64,000 nucleotides of DNA from Marinobacter qingdaonensis (GCF_034555935.1 NZ_JAYDCJ010000003.1:1922001-1986000), one strand, 5' to 3'. Shown: positions 25,294 through 35,271, counted from the first letter of the stretch. Translations and numbers: made by a program. Notes: generated by a model not told the origin, from the letters alone.

Positions 25294-26829
25294 GTGAGTG
25301 ATAGCTCCCTTCAACATGTTGATCCCACTGAGATAGGCAGCAAGGCTCGTAGTGGCGCCTTTTGGTCGGCGCTGCAGATAATTGGGCGAAATGTACTTAG
25401 TATCGGTACCACAGCATTGCTGGCCCGGATGCTTGCTCCGGAGGATTACGGCCTTATGGGGATGGTTGCGACACTTACGGTGTTGCTGCTGGTTTTCTCC
25501 GACATGGGATTAAGCTGGGCAACGGTTCAGCGTCGAGATCTTTCCTCCGCCCAGGTAAGTAATCTGTTTTGGATTAACGCTATCGTCGGCTTGGTCCTCT
25601 GGGCGGGCTGTATTGCTGTTGCACCATTTCTCGCTCGTTTTTATGGCGAACCGGAAATTGAGTCGATAACAATGGTGATGGGCGCTACCTTCCTAATTGG
25701 GGGGCTGGCTGTGCAGCCTTTTGCGCTCATGCGGCGGCGAATGGAGTTTCGGCAGATTGCTTGGATCGAGATTGGGGCCGTCGTCGTTTCTGCCATTATC
25801 GCAATCATAGCTGCGGCACGTGGTATGGGATACTGGGCATTGGTGATTCAGGCTCTCGCTGGTCAAGTTTTTCGCTTAATTACGGCGCTTCCCGTATCAG
25901 GGATTCAGCTCCATCTTCCTCGCAGCAGAGTCGGCACTAAAAGCATGGTTACTTTTGGTGGGCTCTTAGCCTTGAATGGGCTTCTTATATATGTTGCACG
26001 ACATGCAGATAGCGTTTTAATTGGCCGTTTTTTTGGAGCTGAGGAACTGGGTTATTACGATCGGGCATACTTCCTTATGTTGTTGCCGAGTACTTTGGCC
26101 ACGGGTGTGTTGGCCAATCTCATGGTCCCGTCGCTTTCGGCTCTTCAAGATGAACAAGAACGTTTTGCTTCGGCTTATAGAAGAGCGCTAAGAATGGTGG
26201 CGTTCGTAGGCTGCCCTCTAGCAGCTGGCTTGGCTTTGGTCGCGCATGAGGCTGTGTTGCTGGTTTATGGGGATCAGTGGAGTCCCGTTGCCACATTGCT
26301 GGTTTGGCTATCTATCGCGGGTGTTACTCAGCCGATTTACAACACTACCGGCTGGCTCTTTACAGCAAAGGCTAAAGGCAAACAGTATTTCGGTCTAACG
26401 GTTATGAATGCAGTCGCACTGGTTGCCGCACTTTCGCTTGGTGTGAAGTGGGGGGCTGTCGGTGTTGCTCAGGCTTATGGCCTGATGATGGGGCTGGTGT
26501 TGATTTGGCCGTCGATGTGGCTGGCGCACCGCGCGGCAGGTCTTTCGCTTTTTGCAACGATTGATACGCTCCGCCCTGTCGCATCTTGCCTTGTTTTGAT
26601 GTCAGCCGTTGTCTTGGTGGTGGGCTGGGCGAGTGACGTTTTGGGTCTTCCCTGGTGGGTCGTCCTGTTGGTCAAGATTGCGAGTGGGGTTGTTGCCTAT
26701 GGGGTGGCGGCCGTTTTCTGGGCAAGGGAGATTATTTTTGTGGATGTGATCCCGATGCTACCCAAGCGGATGGGCCGCATGGTCGCTAAAGTAGGGGGGA
26801 TCAAAAGATGGGGTCAGGATCTCGGTTAG
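25294..26829 (+). CDS. Lipopolysaccharide flippase (WzxC-like)
   Basis: A 511-residue flippase of the MOP superfamily with about fourteen membrane segments. The N-terminal SKARSGAFWSALQIIGRN and LLARMLAPEDYGLMGM are typical of WzxC/polysaccharide biosynthesis C-terminal families. It moves lipid-linked repeat units across the inner membrane for Wzc/Wza-dependent export. The GTG at 25294 is chosen because GGAGAAG lies about 8 bases upstream; the in-frame ATG at 25249 has no such signal. The end overlaps the next gene by 22 bases. Confidence 0.88.
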   Translation: MSDSSLQHVDPTEIGSKARSGAFWSALQIIGRNVLSIGTTALLARMLAPEDYGLMGMVATLTVLLLVFSDMGLSWATVQRRDLSSAQVSNLFWINAIVGLVLWAGCIAVAPFLARFYGEPEIESITMVMGATFLIGGLAVQPFALMRRRMEFRQIAWIEIGAVVVSAIIAIIAAARGMGYWALVIQALAGQVFRLITALPVSGIQLHLPRSRVGTKSMVTFGGLLALNGLLIYVARHADSVLIGRFFGAEELGYYDRAYFLMLLPSTLATGVLANLMVPSLSALQDEQERFASAYRRALRMVAFVGCPLAAGLALVAHEAVLLVYGDQWSPVATLLVWLSIAGVTQPIYNTTGWLFTAKAKGKQYFGLTVMNAVALVAALSLGVKWGAVGVAQAYGLMMGLVLIWPSMWLAHRAAGLSLFATIDTLRPVASCLVLMSAVVLVVGWASDVLGLPWWVVLLVKIASGVVAYGVAAVFWAREIIFVDVIPMLPKRMGRMVAKVGGIKRWGQDLG

Positions 26830-27947
26830 AGCATGGGCGTGCCTCCTCATTGAAGCGTATTGACTTTTTGGATGGTTTTCGCGGTGTAGCCATATTATTG
26901 GTGCTGGGTTATCACTATTTTTCGCGTTTCGCGAATGAACCAATCGAATATTATCCGTACGGTAATGTTTTGGCGAGCGTGCCAATATTTGAACTTGGCT
27001 ATAACGGTGTTTATTTATTCTTTGCTGTTTCAGGCTTTGTCATAGCAATGACGCTATCCCGTACGGCAAATACGGTGGAATTTGCCGTGCGTCGCTTCGC
27101 ACGTCTATGGCCGACCATGCTGATTTGTTCCATTATTACCTACCTCGTTCTCTGGCGTTGGCCGATCTTCTGGCCCCAGTCACCCATTAACTTTTTGCCC
27201 TCGCTTACATTTATCGACGGGTCAATGGTTTGGGGGCAGTTGTCACCTGTCTTGGAGTCACAATGAATTGACGGCGCCTATTGGACGCTTTTTGTTGAAG
27301 TGCGTTTTTACTTTATAGCCGGCGTTGTGTATTTCATTTGTCCTTCCCTGTTCTCTCGGAATATGGGGCTTTTGATGTTAATCGTGAGCGGGTTTTATTG
27401 TAGTTCAATCCTGAGTGGGCTGGCTGAGCGAGCTGCTATCATGGATTTGTTGTTGATTGCGCCCTATTTACCCTGGTTCATAGGAGGGTTGGCGGCCTAT
27501 GAAATCTGGCGAGGTGGGCATCGAACCGGGCTGCTCCTTTCAATCAGTAGTTTGGGGGCTATAGCCTTACTTACTGCCGTTGATGCGCCGGGCGCGAGCC
27601 TGTTTGTTGCCCTCGCAATCGCTGGACTTTTTCTGCTCTGCATGTGGAGTGAAACGATATCCCGCCTTTTCTCTTCAAATTGGTTAACTGTGGTAGGCGT
27701 GAGCTCGTATAGCCTGTATCTACTACATCAAAATCTCGGCATAACATTAATTGCCGTATTGGCGCGAAAATTGGGAGTGGAGGGGTACCTGAGTATCAGC
27801 CTTGCACTAGGGATGTCGCTGCTAATGATTTTTTTTGCTTTTTTAGTTTGGCGCTTTTGGGAGCAACCCTTGAACCGAGCAATTGTGTCTGCCTACGTTC
27901 GGCGGGGCCGTCGACCGTCGAGCAGAGTAGAGGTAATTCGTAAATGA
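26808..27947 (+). pseudogene. Acyltransferase-3 (OafA-type) gene broken by one in-frame TGA
   Basis: The frame encodes an acyltransferase-3 membrane protein of about 379 residues. LDGFRGVAILLVLGYHYF carries the conserved R-x10-H motif. The frame is open except for TGA at 27264-27266. It continues in the same frame with IDGAYWTLFVEVRFYF, the family's conserved W-S/T-L-x-x-E motif, and runs to the stop at 27945. The stop sits where a Trp would fit, so a TGG-to-TGA change is the simplest explanation. It would O-acetylate the polymer if intact. The end overlaps the next ATG (ATGA). Sequencing error or read-through cannot be excluded. Confidence 0.85.
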
Positions 27948-29086
27948 AGTTGGTTTATTTATGCAATGAGTATCCGCCGGCGCCGACAGGTGGAATTGGA
28001 ACCTTTACCAAGGGGCTCGCGAGGGAACTTGTGGCACGGGGGCATGAGGTTCATGTTGTAGGGCATTATGCGCAGTCGCTATTTTCTAAAGAGGTTGATG
28101 ACGGTGTGTTGGTGTGGAGACTCCCTGCTCCTTCTGGTGTGCTAGCGCCAGTTTGGCGAAAGATTTCTATTACTAAAGTTCTAAAAGAAGTTTCGAAGAC
28201 GGGCCTGATTGATGTTATCGAGTCGCCAGATTTTGAAGGGTTGTTATCTTTTTTGCCGCCCGTTAGTCGAGGCACTGTGGTACGGCTGCACGGGAGTCAT
28301 CGTTACTTTTCATATGAACGCGGTCTTCGTCCTTCACGGTCAATCGGTTTTTTCGAGGCTCAGGGACTGAAGCGCGCGGATGCGGTGGTATCTGTTAGCG
28401 ATTATACGGGCAAGCTAACGCAACAACTGTTTGGAATTCGCGACGATATTTCTACTATCTATAACGGGGTTTATATTCCTTCAGGGATTAAAAGTAAAAG
28501 TTGCTACGATACAAAAAAGAGAGCCGTCTATTTTGGAACTTTGGCTGAAAAAAAAGGGGTTCTACCTCTTGCTCAGGCATGGCGTCAATTTATCATCAAA
28601 AATCCGGACTGGACTCTTACATTTATTGGACGTGATTCCATTTATCGAAATCGATCCATGAAGGAACAAATATTAGAAGCCTTGGGCGATGCAAGTCGAT
28701 CAGTAAATTTCGTGGATGGAATGAGTCACGAAAATGTTCTTCGGCGATTGACTAGCTATGATTTTGCTGTGCTTCCTTCGTTTTCAGAGTCGTTCGGTCT
28801 CGTCGCAATTGAGGCGATGGCATTGGGCGTTCCCGTCATATTTACTGCATTATCAAGCGGACCGGAAATTGTAAATGATGGTGTGGACGGCTGGTTAAGC
28901 GATCCTAGAGATTTCAGGACCATTACGTCTGCAATGAATACTGCTGCGTCTTCAGTTGAAGAAAGAAAGAGAGTGGCAAAAGCAGCTTATTACAAATGTG
29001 ACGCTCTTTTTTCTTATGAAAAATTCATAAATAAAAATATAGAGCTATATTCTAATGTTTGTGAACGGAATTTCAAAGAACCTTAA
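27944..29086 (+). CDS. GT4 family glycosyltransferase
   Basis: A 380-residue GT-B enzyme. The N terminus MKLVYLCNEYPPAPTGGIGT carries the GGIGT acceptor-side loop. The C-terminal half has VYFGTLAEKKGVLPLAQAW and ESFGLVAIEAMALGVP (E-x7-E), diagnostic of retaining GT4 transferases. It is translationally coupled to the broken acyltransferase by an ATGA overlap. The second half is markedly AT-rich compared with wza-wzc, suggesting a different origin within the operon. Confidence 0.88.
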   Translation: MKLVYLCNEYPPAPTGGIGTFTKGLARELVARGHEVHVVGHYAQSLFSKEVDDGVLVWRLPAPSGVLAPVWRKISITKVLKEVSKTGLIDVIESPDFEGLLSFLPPVSRGTVVRLHGSHRYFSYERGLRPSRSIGFFEAQGLKRADAVVSVSDYTGKLTQQLFGIRDDISTIYNGVYIPSGIKSKSCYDTKKRAVYFGTLAEKKGVLPLAQAWRQFIIKNPDWTLTFIGRDSIYRNRSMKEQILEALGDASRSVNFVDGMSHENVLRRLTSYDFAVLPSFSESFGLVAIEAMALGVPVIFTALSSGPEIVNDGVDGWLSDPRDFRTITSAMNTAASSVEERKRVAKAAYYKCDALFSYEKFINKNIELYSNVCERNFKEP

Positions 29087-29104
29087 TTTATTGCTGAGTT
29101 TGAT

Positions 29105-30448
29105 ATGATTCCAGTTCTTATTTTGACTCCTTATTTCGCACCACAAACACATGCAGCGATGTTTCGTGTGCACAAACTAGCCAAGTATTTGCCAGAGTTT
29201 GGATTCAAGCCCATCATTGTTACATCAGATACTAACTATCTTTATAACGAAGATCCTCGACTCCTGGAGGAGTTGCCGGATTGTGTCGAGGTGCATCGTG
29301 CTCGTCACATTGAGCCGACAATTCGCGGACTTCGAATGGCAATGGGAGGAAAAGATAGGACCTTCGCTGCTCTTAAAAGAAAATCTCTACTATCGCCCCT
29401 CTCGACTGGCGGAAAAAAAGAAACTCAGGGAATAAATACTCGGCCTCGACTTAATATGGGGAGAATTGTCAGGGTGCTTGCTGAATGGCCAGATCGTTAC
29501 TGGACATGGGATCTTGCGGTGCGGCACATTTGTAGAGACTTAATTCGAAAGCATGAAATTCGGTTACTTTATACTACCGCGATTCCCACCAGTCCCTTAC
29601 GTTCGGCACTCTTCTTACAAAAGGAGTTTGAGTTGCAGTGGGTGGCCGACTTTCGTGATCCGGTAGGGTATGGTTCGAAGCATACCGCACGGGGGCTTTT
29701 AGGGCATTTTTTTGAGCAGCGAATCATGAACCGAACAATGGCGTCGGCCAGTATGGTGACTGGACTCTCTGGAGCATATGGCGGCATTTTCTTTGACCTT
29801 TATGGGTTACCTGAGTCGCGGTTTCGTTTCATTCCGACAGGATTGGACCAAGCTTATCTAGACGACACTGCGGAACAACGCCAGGTATTTATACATGTAG
29901 GTGAGGTAATGCCTAACCAGTCGGCACATGCCTTCAGCGTAATGGCACGTGCCGCAGAGCTAGAGCCAGAGTGCTTTGCCGGATTCCGGCTCGAAGTGGT
30001 GGGGCGAAGGGATATTAACCAACCCTTGGTTGAGAAAATAGTTGGGGGAATTCCGAGTTGGTCAATACCGATCGATTTTATAGATCATATACCGCAAGGC
30101 CAGCTTTATCGTCGTATTCGCACATCGCGGGGGGCCCTCTTAATTCCCGGAAGACATCGTTATTGGTGGACGAATTTCGCCAAGCTTGTGGATTACATTG
30201 GGCTGGGAGTTCCGGTAGTAGCAGACGTGCCCCCAATAAGCGAGGCAAGAGAAGAGCTCCGAAAAACCGGAAATGCCCATTTCCTCGGGGGTAGTGACGT
30301 TGATTCGGATGCTCGCTCGCTCTTACAGTGGATGGATGAGGAGCCCACAGAGGGTGATAAAAAGTATCAAGCTCGCTACACGGCGCGGCAACAGGCGAAG
30401 GAATTTGCCAGTATCTATCACGATCTATTGAAGCGCGAAGGGAATTAA
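29105..30448 (+). CDS. GT4-like glycosyltransferase
   Basis: A 447-residue GT-B-type protein. MIPVLILTPYFAPQTHAAMF is a GT4-like N terminus, and WVADFRDP near residue 180 is a motif of the GT4-like subfamily with long inter-domain segments. The C-terminal donor domain is less canonical than in its neighbours: the usual E-x7-E is replaced by a region around WWTNFAKLVDYIGLGVPVVA. It may use an unusual donor. It lies 18 bases after the previous gene and 2 before the next, so it is in the operon. Confidence 0.75.
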   Translation: MIPVLILTPYFAPQTHAAMFRVHKLAKYLPEFGFKPIIVTSDTNYLYNEDPRLLEELPDCVEVHRARHIEPTIRGLRMAMGGKDRTFAALKRKSLLSPLSTGGKKETQGINTRPRLNMGRIVRVLAEWPDRYWTWDLAVRHICRDLIRKHEIRLLYTTAIPTSPLRSALFLQKEFELQWVADFRDPVGYGSKHTARGLLGHFFEQRIMNRTMASASMVTGLSGAYGGIFFDLYGLPESRFRFIPTGLDQAYLDDTAEQRQVFIHVGEVMPNQSAHAFSVMARAAELEPECFAGFRLEVVGRRDINQPLVEKIVGGIPSWSIPIDFIDHIPQGQLYRRIRTSRGALLIPGRHRYWWTNFAKLVDYIGLGVPVVADVPPISEAREELRKTGNAHFLGGSDVDSDARSLLQWMDEEPTEGDKKYQARYTARQQAKEFASIYHDLLKREGN

Positions 30449-30450
30449 TC

Positions 30451-31626
30451 GTGATCGTACTTTTAAGCTATGACTACCCACCCAATGATGGCGGCATAAG
30501 CCGGCTAGTTGCTGAGCTTACGAAGGGCCTGCTCAAGCTCGGGCAGGAAGTAAAGGTCGTAACTGTTGAAGATAATGGCCGGGCGGGACCATTGCGACCT
30601 GAAGTGACCACAGCCGAAGTTGCGTCCAGAGGGTGGATGCGTCATTTGGCCACCCTTCGCTCCATCCAATCAGTGCCTAGTGAAGCAAAGCTTATTGCAT
30701 CTGTTTGGAATCCGGAGGGGACTCTGGCGTGGATCGCCGGGCGTTCCAGCAATCTCTGGATTATGGCTCATGGTAACGAAGTGATGCCGTATCCGAGTGG
30801 CTTACGATTCGGGTTGAAGAAATGGCTCCGTGGTCGGGTGTTGGCGGCTGCAAAAGGCGTAATATGCAACAGCCGCTATACAGAAGGTCTTGTTAAGGTT
30901 GCCTGTCCTTCCGCCCGTACAGTGGTTATTCCGTTAGGTGTCGATGTATCGCGATTTAGTTGTTCTACAGAAAAAGCTTCTGCTCGGGAGCAGTTTGGGT
31001 TGCCCGAACGAGGGCGTATTGTTTTAAGTGTATCCCGGCTCAATTCCTATAAGGGGCACGACACGGTTCTGCGTGCGCTGGCCTCGTTGCCAGCCGCTGA
31101 AAGGGAGGAACTGCACTATGTTGTCGCAGGGAAGGGGGAGCACCTCTCTGCGTTGAAGGCGTTGGCTAAAGAGCTTGAAATATCAGGTCAGGTTCATTGG
31201 CTTGGATTCGTTGGCGAAGCAGACCTCCCGTTGCTTTACAGAAGTGCCGATTTGTTCGTCTTATGCACCCGAGAAGATTCGCGCGGGAGGGGTGTTGAAG
31301 GGTTCGGATTGGTCTTTCTCGAGGCTCAGGCTGCAGGTATTCCGGTACTGGGAACTCGCGCGGGGGGAATACCTGACGCGATCAAGGAAGGGCGGGGTGG
31401 CTGGCTGGTGCAGCCAGACGATATTGAAGCCCTGCGTAACAAGCTTTCGGAGCTGGCCAGCGGGCACGAAAAGTTCGAAATGCAAGGTATTGAAGCCCGG
31501 CGGCGCGCGGAATCCGAATGCACGTGGGACGTTTACGTCGATAAATTTTGTGAAATTTTGGAATTGCAGCCCGGAACTGTTGGAGCGACGGCAGCCAGTA
31601 ATTTGGGAGTGTTAAAAGATGTTTAA
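30451..31626 (+). CDS. GT4 family glycosyltransferase
   Basis: A 391-residue GT-B enzyme. It starts with LLSYDYPPNDGGISRLVAEL. The donor domain has VLSVSRLNSYKGHDTVLRAL and a glutamate motif EGFGLVFLEAQAAGIPV. The start is GTG at 30451 with GAAGGGAA about 10 bases upstream. The end overlaps the next gene by 8 bases, so translation is coupled. Role: adds one sugar to the exopolysaccharide repeat; specificity unknown. Confidence 0.88.
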   Translation: MIVLLSYDYPPNDGGISRLVAELTKGLLKLGQEVKVVTVEDNGRAGPLRPEVTTAEVASRGWMRHLATLRSIQSVPSEAKLIASVWNPEGTLAWIAGRSSNLWIMAHGNEVMPYPSGLRFGLKKWLRGRVLAAAKGVICNSRYTEGLVKVACPSARTVVIPLGVDVSRFSCSTEKASAREQFGLPERGRIVLSVSRLNSYKGHDTVLRALASLPAAEREELHYVVAGKGEHLSALKALAKELEISGQVHWLGFVGEADLPLLYRSADLFVLCTREDSRGRGVEGFGLVFLEAQAAGIPVLGTRAGGIPDAIKEGRGGWLVQPDDIEALRNKLSELASGHEKFEMQGIEARRRAESECTWDVYVDKFCEILELQPGTVGATAASNLGVLKDV

Positions 31627-32578
31627 GATTGAGAGCGGTGAACGCGCACCTTTGGCGCCTCAGCTTGACGGTGTTTCTGTCGTTATCCCCACTCTCGACC
31701 GCGCTGAGGTGCTGGTGGATACGGTGAAGGATCTGCTGGCGCAAGATTTCGAGTGCTATGAGCTCATCGTGGTTGACCAATCAGAGCGGATCAATGAGGC
31801 GGTTGTAGAGTTGCTAAAAAAAAGTAACGTTACCGCCCGCTACTTCAAGGCAGAGAACTTCAAGGGGCTTCCGCAGGCCCGAAATTATGGGTGGAGGCAG
31901 GCACGTTTTGAAATTGTGCTCTACATCGATGACGATGTCCGTGCAACGTCCGAGTTCGTGAGAGCGCACTATGATGCCCATAAGCGGACGGAGGCTGCAA
32001 TCATTGCGGGCGGTATTGACGAAGCAAAAGGCGATCTCCCAAGTTCCCGTGTGCCTGGATCGTTCAACTGGTGGACCGCGACGCCCTACCGCAACTTTAG
32101 CGTCAATCGTCCCGGATGGTGCGAGCATGCTCCCGGGGGGAACTTCTCGGTAAAGCGAGCAGTGTTAGTCGAGTGTGGGGGTATTGACGAGGTACTTAGC
32201 ATTGGCGCGGCTCTTTATGAGGAGTCCGAGCTTGCGCTTCGTCTTGGAAGTAGAGGCTATAGCACTTGGTTTGAGCCTGCGGCGCGTTTGACACACCTCG
32301 CGGCTCCAATGGGTGGGTGCCGAGTACAACGTGATTGGCCGCGTTACATGTTCGGGCTGTCCCATAATCGTGCAATCCTAATTTTTCGGCACCTTAAACC
32401 TTGGCATCGTCCGACGGCGATTCTACGAATCTTACTTTTAGGACTTTCCTACAGCCGTTTCTCAAAATCTCTGAGGCCAATGATTGCAACCTTTCGCGGT
32501 CTGCTAGCAGGAAGAGAAGCGGCTAAGTCACCGCCCTTGAATGTCGATTTGATGGCCAGCGAATGCATTACCTATTAG
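31619..32578 (+). CDS. GT2 family glycosyltransferase
   Basis: A 319-residue GT-A enzyme. VSVVIPTLDRAEVLVDTV begins the nucleotide-binding fold, and YIDDDVR near residue 104 is the metal-binding DxD-type motif. A later YEESELALRLGSRGY segment corresponds to the ED-containing catalytic-base region of GT2 enzymes. It overlaps both neighbours (8 bases upstream, 16 bases downstream), so it is tightly coupled in the exopolysaccharide operon. Confidence 0.87.
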   Translation: MFKIESGERAPLAPQLDGVSVVIPTLDRAEVLVDTVKDLLAQDFECYELIVVDQSERINEAVVELLKKSNVTARYFKAENFKGLPQARNYGWRQARFEIVLYIDDDVRATSEFVRAHYDAHKRTEAAIIAGGIDEAKGDLPSSRVPGSFNWWTATPYRNFSVNRPGWCEHAPGGNFSVKRAVLVECGGIDEVLSIGAALYEESELALRLGSRGYSTWFEPAARLTHLAAPMGGCRVQRDWPRYMFGLSHNRAILIFRHLKPWHRPTAILRILLLGLSYSRFSKSLRPMIATFRGLLAGREAAKSPPLNVDLMASECITY

Positions 32579-33669
32579 TACCCTACTTGCTTCTGGGCGC
32601 GATCGCCGTGGTCGGTTTTCATGCCCATCGCAATCCGGGTTTGAAAGCCAGTCTTGTCATGGCGGCGGCAAGCATCATGGTGATGCTTTTTTTCGCAATC
32701 GTGTTAAGGCCTGTTACTGGCGATTCTTGGCGTTATTATCAGTACTTCCTGCAAGTTAGTGAACTGCCATTATTGGAAATTTTTGATTTCCAAGACCCCG
32801 ATCCACTCTATGCTTTGCTTAATTGGGTGGTTGGCCAACTCGGTTCTTCGCCTTGGATGTTGTTCGCGGCAACGTTATCTCTTTACTTCAGCACGGCCCT
32901 CCTTGCATTGCGTAATCGATTTACTCCAATCGAGTATTCTATTTTGATTGTATCGATGGCTGCGTACCCGTATTTCATAGCCTACGCTGCCAGCGGGCTA
33001 CGTCAGGGAATCGCAATGGCGTTCCTGCTTGCGGGATATCTTGGAATAAGAGAGGGCAAAAGATCCGCCTGGCTATGGGTCTTAGCTTCTACCCTTTGGC
33101 ACTCTGGGGCTTGGTTGGCGGTTGGTGTTCTTATGGTTCACCAGATCATGTGTATGCTGTTAAAGAGGCAAAGGGCTCGCTGGGTATGCGTGTTTGGGAT
33201 GTGGCTTTTTTCAGTGACACTGTCTATCACAGGATTGAATGGGGTGGTTGGCGGACTTTTGCCACAGGTTGTAGATCTTGATGCGAGCTACGATATCTAC
33301 TTTATGGATCCCCGCGAATTCGGTTATCGGGCAGGGTTTCGGCTTGATTTTACTTTGTTCTCGATGATCCCATTAGTGGCAGCACTTATGTTGAGGCGAA
33401 AAGCTTGTGTTTTTAACTATGACACTGCTGCAGGTTGGTTGTTGTCTTTATATCTTTCTTTAAACGTGATCTATAACATTTTTTCATTTGCGCCTTTTTC
33501 GGACCGTTTTTCTGCTTTTTCATGGTGGCTTATACCTCTTGTTGTTTTTGTTCAAGTAAGTGCTTCAGGGGATAAGCGTCTGATGTCTCTGTTCGTAATT
33601 AGTGTTTTTCTGATTAATTCTTTAATGTTGCAGTTCTATACAGGGAAATTTTTGGTTATTCCAAACTAG
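32563..33669 (+). CDS. EpsG-family (Wzy-like) polysaccharide polymerase
   Basis: A 368-residue polytopic membrane protein with about ten membrane segments. EpsG-family motifs are visible: TGDSWRYYQYF near residue 54, GLRQGIAMAFLLAGY near 145 and LWHSGAWLAVGVL near 180. Such proteins polymerise lipid-linked repeat units on the periplasmic side, so this is the likely Wzy of the 18-35 kb system. Membership of the family is clear; polymerase activity is inferred. GC falls towards the end of the gene. Confidence 0.8.
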   Translation: MHYLLVPYLLLGAIAVVGFHAHRNPGLKASLVMAAASIMVMLFFAIVLRPVTGDSWRYYQYFLQVSELPLLEIFDFQDPDPLYALLNWVVGQLGSSPWMLFAATLSLYFSTALLALRNRFTPIEYSILIVSMAAYPYFIAYAASGLRQGIAMAFLLAGYLGIREGKRSAWLWVLASTLWHSGAWLAVGVLMVHQIMCMLLKRQRARWVCVFGMWLFSVTLSITGLNGVVGGLLPQVVDLDASYDIYFMDPREFGYRAGFRLDFTLFSMIPLVAALMLRRKACVFNYDTAAGWLLSLYLSLNVIYNIFSFAPFSDRFSAFSWWLIPLVVFVQVSASGDKRLMSLFVISVFLINSLMLQFYTGKFLVIPN

Positions 33670-33832
33670 TTTGTTTAGAATTATAGCTTTAATTTTCACT
33701 GTTTTTTATTTAAACACTATCCAGTGTGCTCAGATATTTAAATATATGGATGCGGTTTTCGTTTTTCTTTTCGTGCGTAAAATTCATTATTAGTATGTTC
33801 AGATGTTTGTTGTATTTAGGAGTTTTTGAGTT

Positions 33833-34708
33833 ATGGAAAATTTTTTGCTCACTATTGTGACTTGCACCTTCAATAGGCGAGATCTTTTGGAAGTACTATT
33901 TAGATCGATTGTTGATCAGGAGCAATTCGGACATTCCGTAAAATGGTTAATTATTGATGATGGGTCTACAGATGAGACTGGTTTTCTTTTGCATGATTTG
34001 GCTGAACGTTATCCTCAATGCGTAGATTATTTAACTATCGAAAACGGTGGGAAACATAGAGCGTTAAATCGAGCCATGAGTCTTGTTGATACTGATTGGT
34101 TTATGGTTGTCGATAGTGATGACTGTTTGATCTCGGGCTCTCTAGGTATCGTATTAGAAACAATAGAGAAAAGTGGTCTTGATAATGTCGGAATGATTGC
34201 AGGTTTGCTCAGATTTAAAGGTAGCCAAAAAAAGAAGTTTTCCACACCGTGTAACCCATGTAAGTTCTATGACTGGGTGTCGTTGCAGGGCCAGTTTGAT
34301 TTTTGTCCCATTTTTAAGACATCCGTGGCGAAAAGTATTCTTTACCCCGAGACGCCCGGTGAAAAATATATGGCTGAATCTTGGAAGTATGAGGAAATTT
34401 CGAAAACGCATTGCACTTATTTTCTTAATGAAGAGCTTGTTTGCGCAGAGTATCTTGCCTCTGGCTTGTCCGCTAAATCAAAAAAAATTCGAATAAGTTC
34501 ACCAGTTAGTGCTATGTATGTATATTTCGGACAATATATGAGTGATCGAAGGCTAGGTTTGAAAGTTCGTGGAGCGGTTAATTTTTGGAGATTTTATTGC
34601 CACGCATTGCTTCGAAAAAAACAATGCGATCACCTAAAAAAGCCAAGCCGCGTTTGGTTTTTTCCAGGGTTTTTCGTTTTTTTGTACGACTCAATTTTGG
34701 GGTGGTGA
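33833..34708 (+). CDS. GT2 family glycosyltransferase (AT-rich)
   Basis: A 291-residue GT-A enzyme. LTIVTCTFNRRDLLEVL and IIDDGSTDETGFL form the nucleotide-binding fold, and MVVDSDDCLI near residue 93 is the metal-binding motif. The gene and its 160-base upstream gap are clearly more AT-rich than the wza-wzc genes, a common sign of horizontally acquired repeat-unit genes. The gap 33670-33832 shows no gene. Sugar specificity is unknown. Confidence 0.85.
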   Translation: MENFLLTIVTCTFNRRDLLEVLFRSIVDQEQFGHSVKWLIIDDGSTDETGFLLHDLAERYPQCVDYLTIENGGKHRALNRAMSLVDTDWFMVVDSDDCLISGSLGIVLETIEKSGLDNVGMIAGLLRFKGSQKKKFSTPCNPCKFYDWVSLQGQFDFCPIFKTSVAKSILYPETPGEKYMAESWKYEEISKTHCTYFLNEELVCAEYLASGLSAKSKKIRISSPVSAMYVYFGQYMSDRRLGLKVRGAVNFWRFYCHALLRKKQCDHLKKPSRVWFFPGFFVFLYDSILGW

Positions 34709-34743
34709 GCATTGAAAGGGGTGCGTATTTTTTCATATTTTAA

Positions 34744-35271
34744 ATGTTTTTTATTTCCTCGTTTTCGTTTAAGTTTTTACCTGGTTTTATAACTAAATTT
34801 ATATGGCCTTTATCTTCATCTTTCTCTGGTTATCTTCCGCTGTCTATTAGGTATATTATTCTAAGGTTAACGGCAAAAAATGGAGATAATGTTTGTTTAG
34901 GTAGCTATGTTATAGTTTGGAATGAGCGGGGTTTAGTTTTAGGTAGGGGTGTTTCTATAAATGCAATTTGCTATATTGAAGCGTTGGGTGGCTGTCGCAT
35001 TGGGAATAAGGTATCAATCGCACACGGTGTATCAATAATGACAACTAATCATACGTGGAGTGATAAATCTGTTCCAATAAAAGATAATAAACTATCAGCT
35101 GGTCCGGTAGTTGTCGAAGATGATGTATGGATCGGTTGTGGAGTGAGAATATTATCTGGCGTAGATATCGGCTCACGTTCTATTATCGCCGCGGGCGCTG
35201 TAGTTACAAAAGATGTGCCGCCGGGGACGTTAGTTGGTGGTGTACCCGCTAAGACGATAAAGAGATTATAA
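34744..35271 (+). CDS. Hexapeptide-repeat acyltransferase (LbH type)
   Basis: A 175-residue protein. The N-terminal 50 residues are hydrophobic/basic and the remainder is a left-handed beta-helix: [20 protein letters not shown], then [33 protein letters not shown] and the closing VGGVPAKTI. The His in the TTNHTW segment is the usual catalytic residue of sugar O-acetyltransferases (WcaF, NeuD, Maa type). It probably acetylates the repeat unit, and may compensate for the broken acyltransferase upstream. The gene is AT-rich and the start codon is uncertain, since no good ribosome-binding site precedes the ATG. Confidence 0.85.
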   Translation: MFFISSFSFKFLPGFITKFIWPLSSSFSGYLPLSIRYIILRLTAKNGDNVCLGSYVIVWNERGLVLGRGVSINAICYIEALGGCRIGNKVSIAHGVSIMTTNHTWSDKSVPIKDNKLSAGPVVVEDDVWIGCGVRILSGVDIGSRSIIAAGAVVTKDVPPGTLVGGVPAKTIKRL

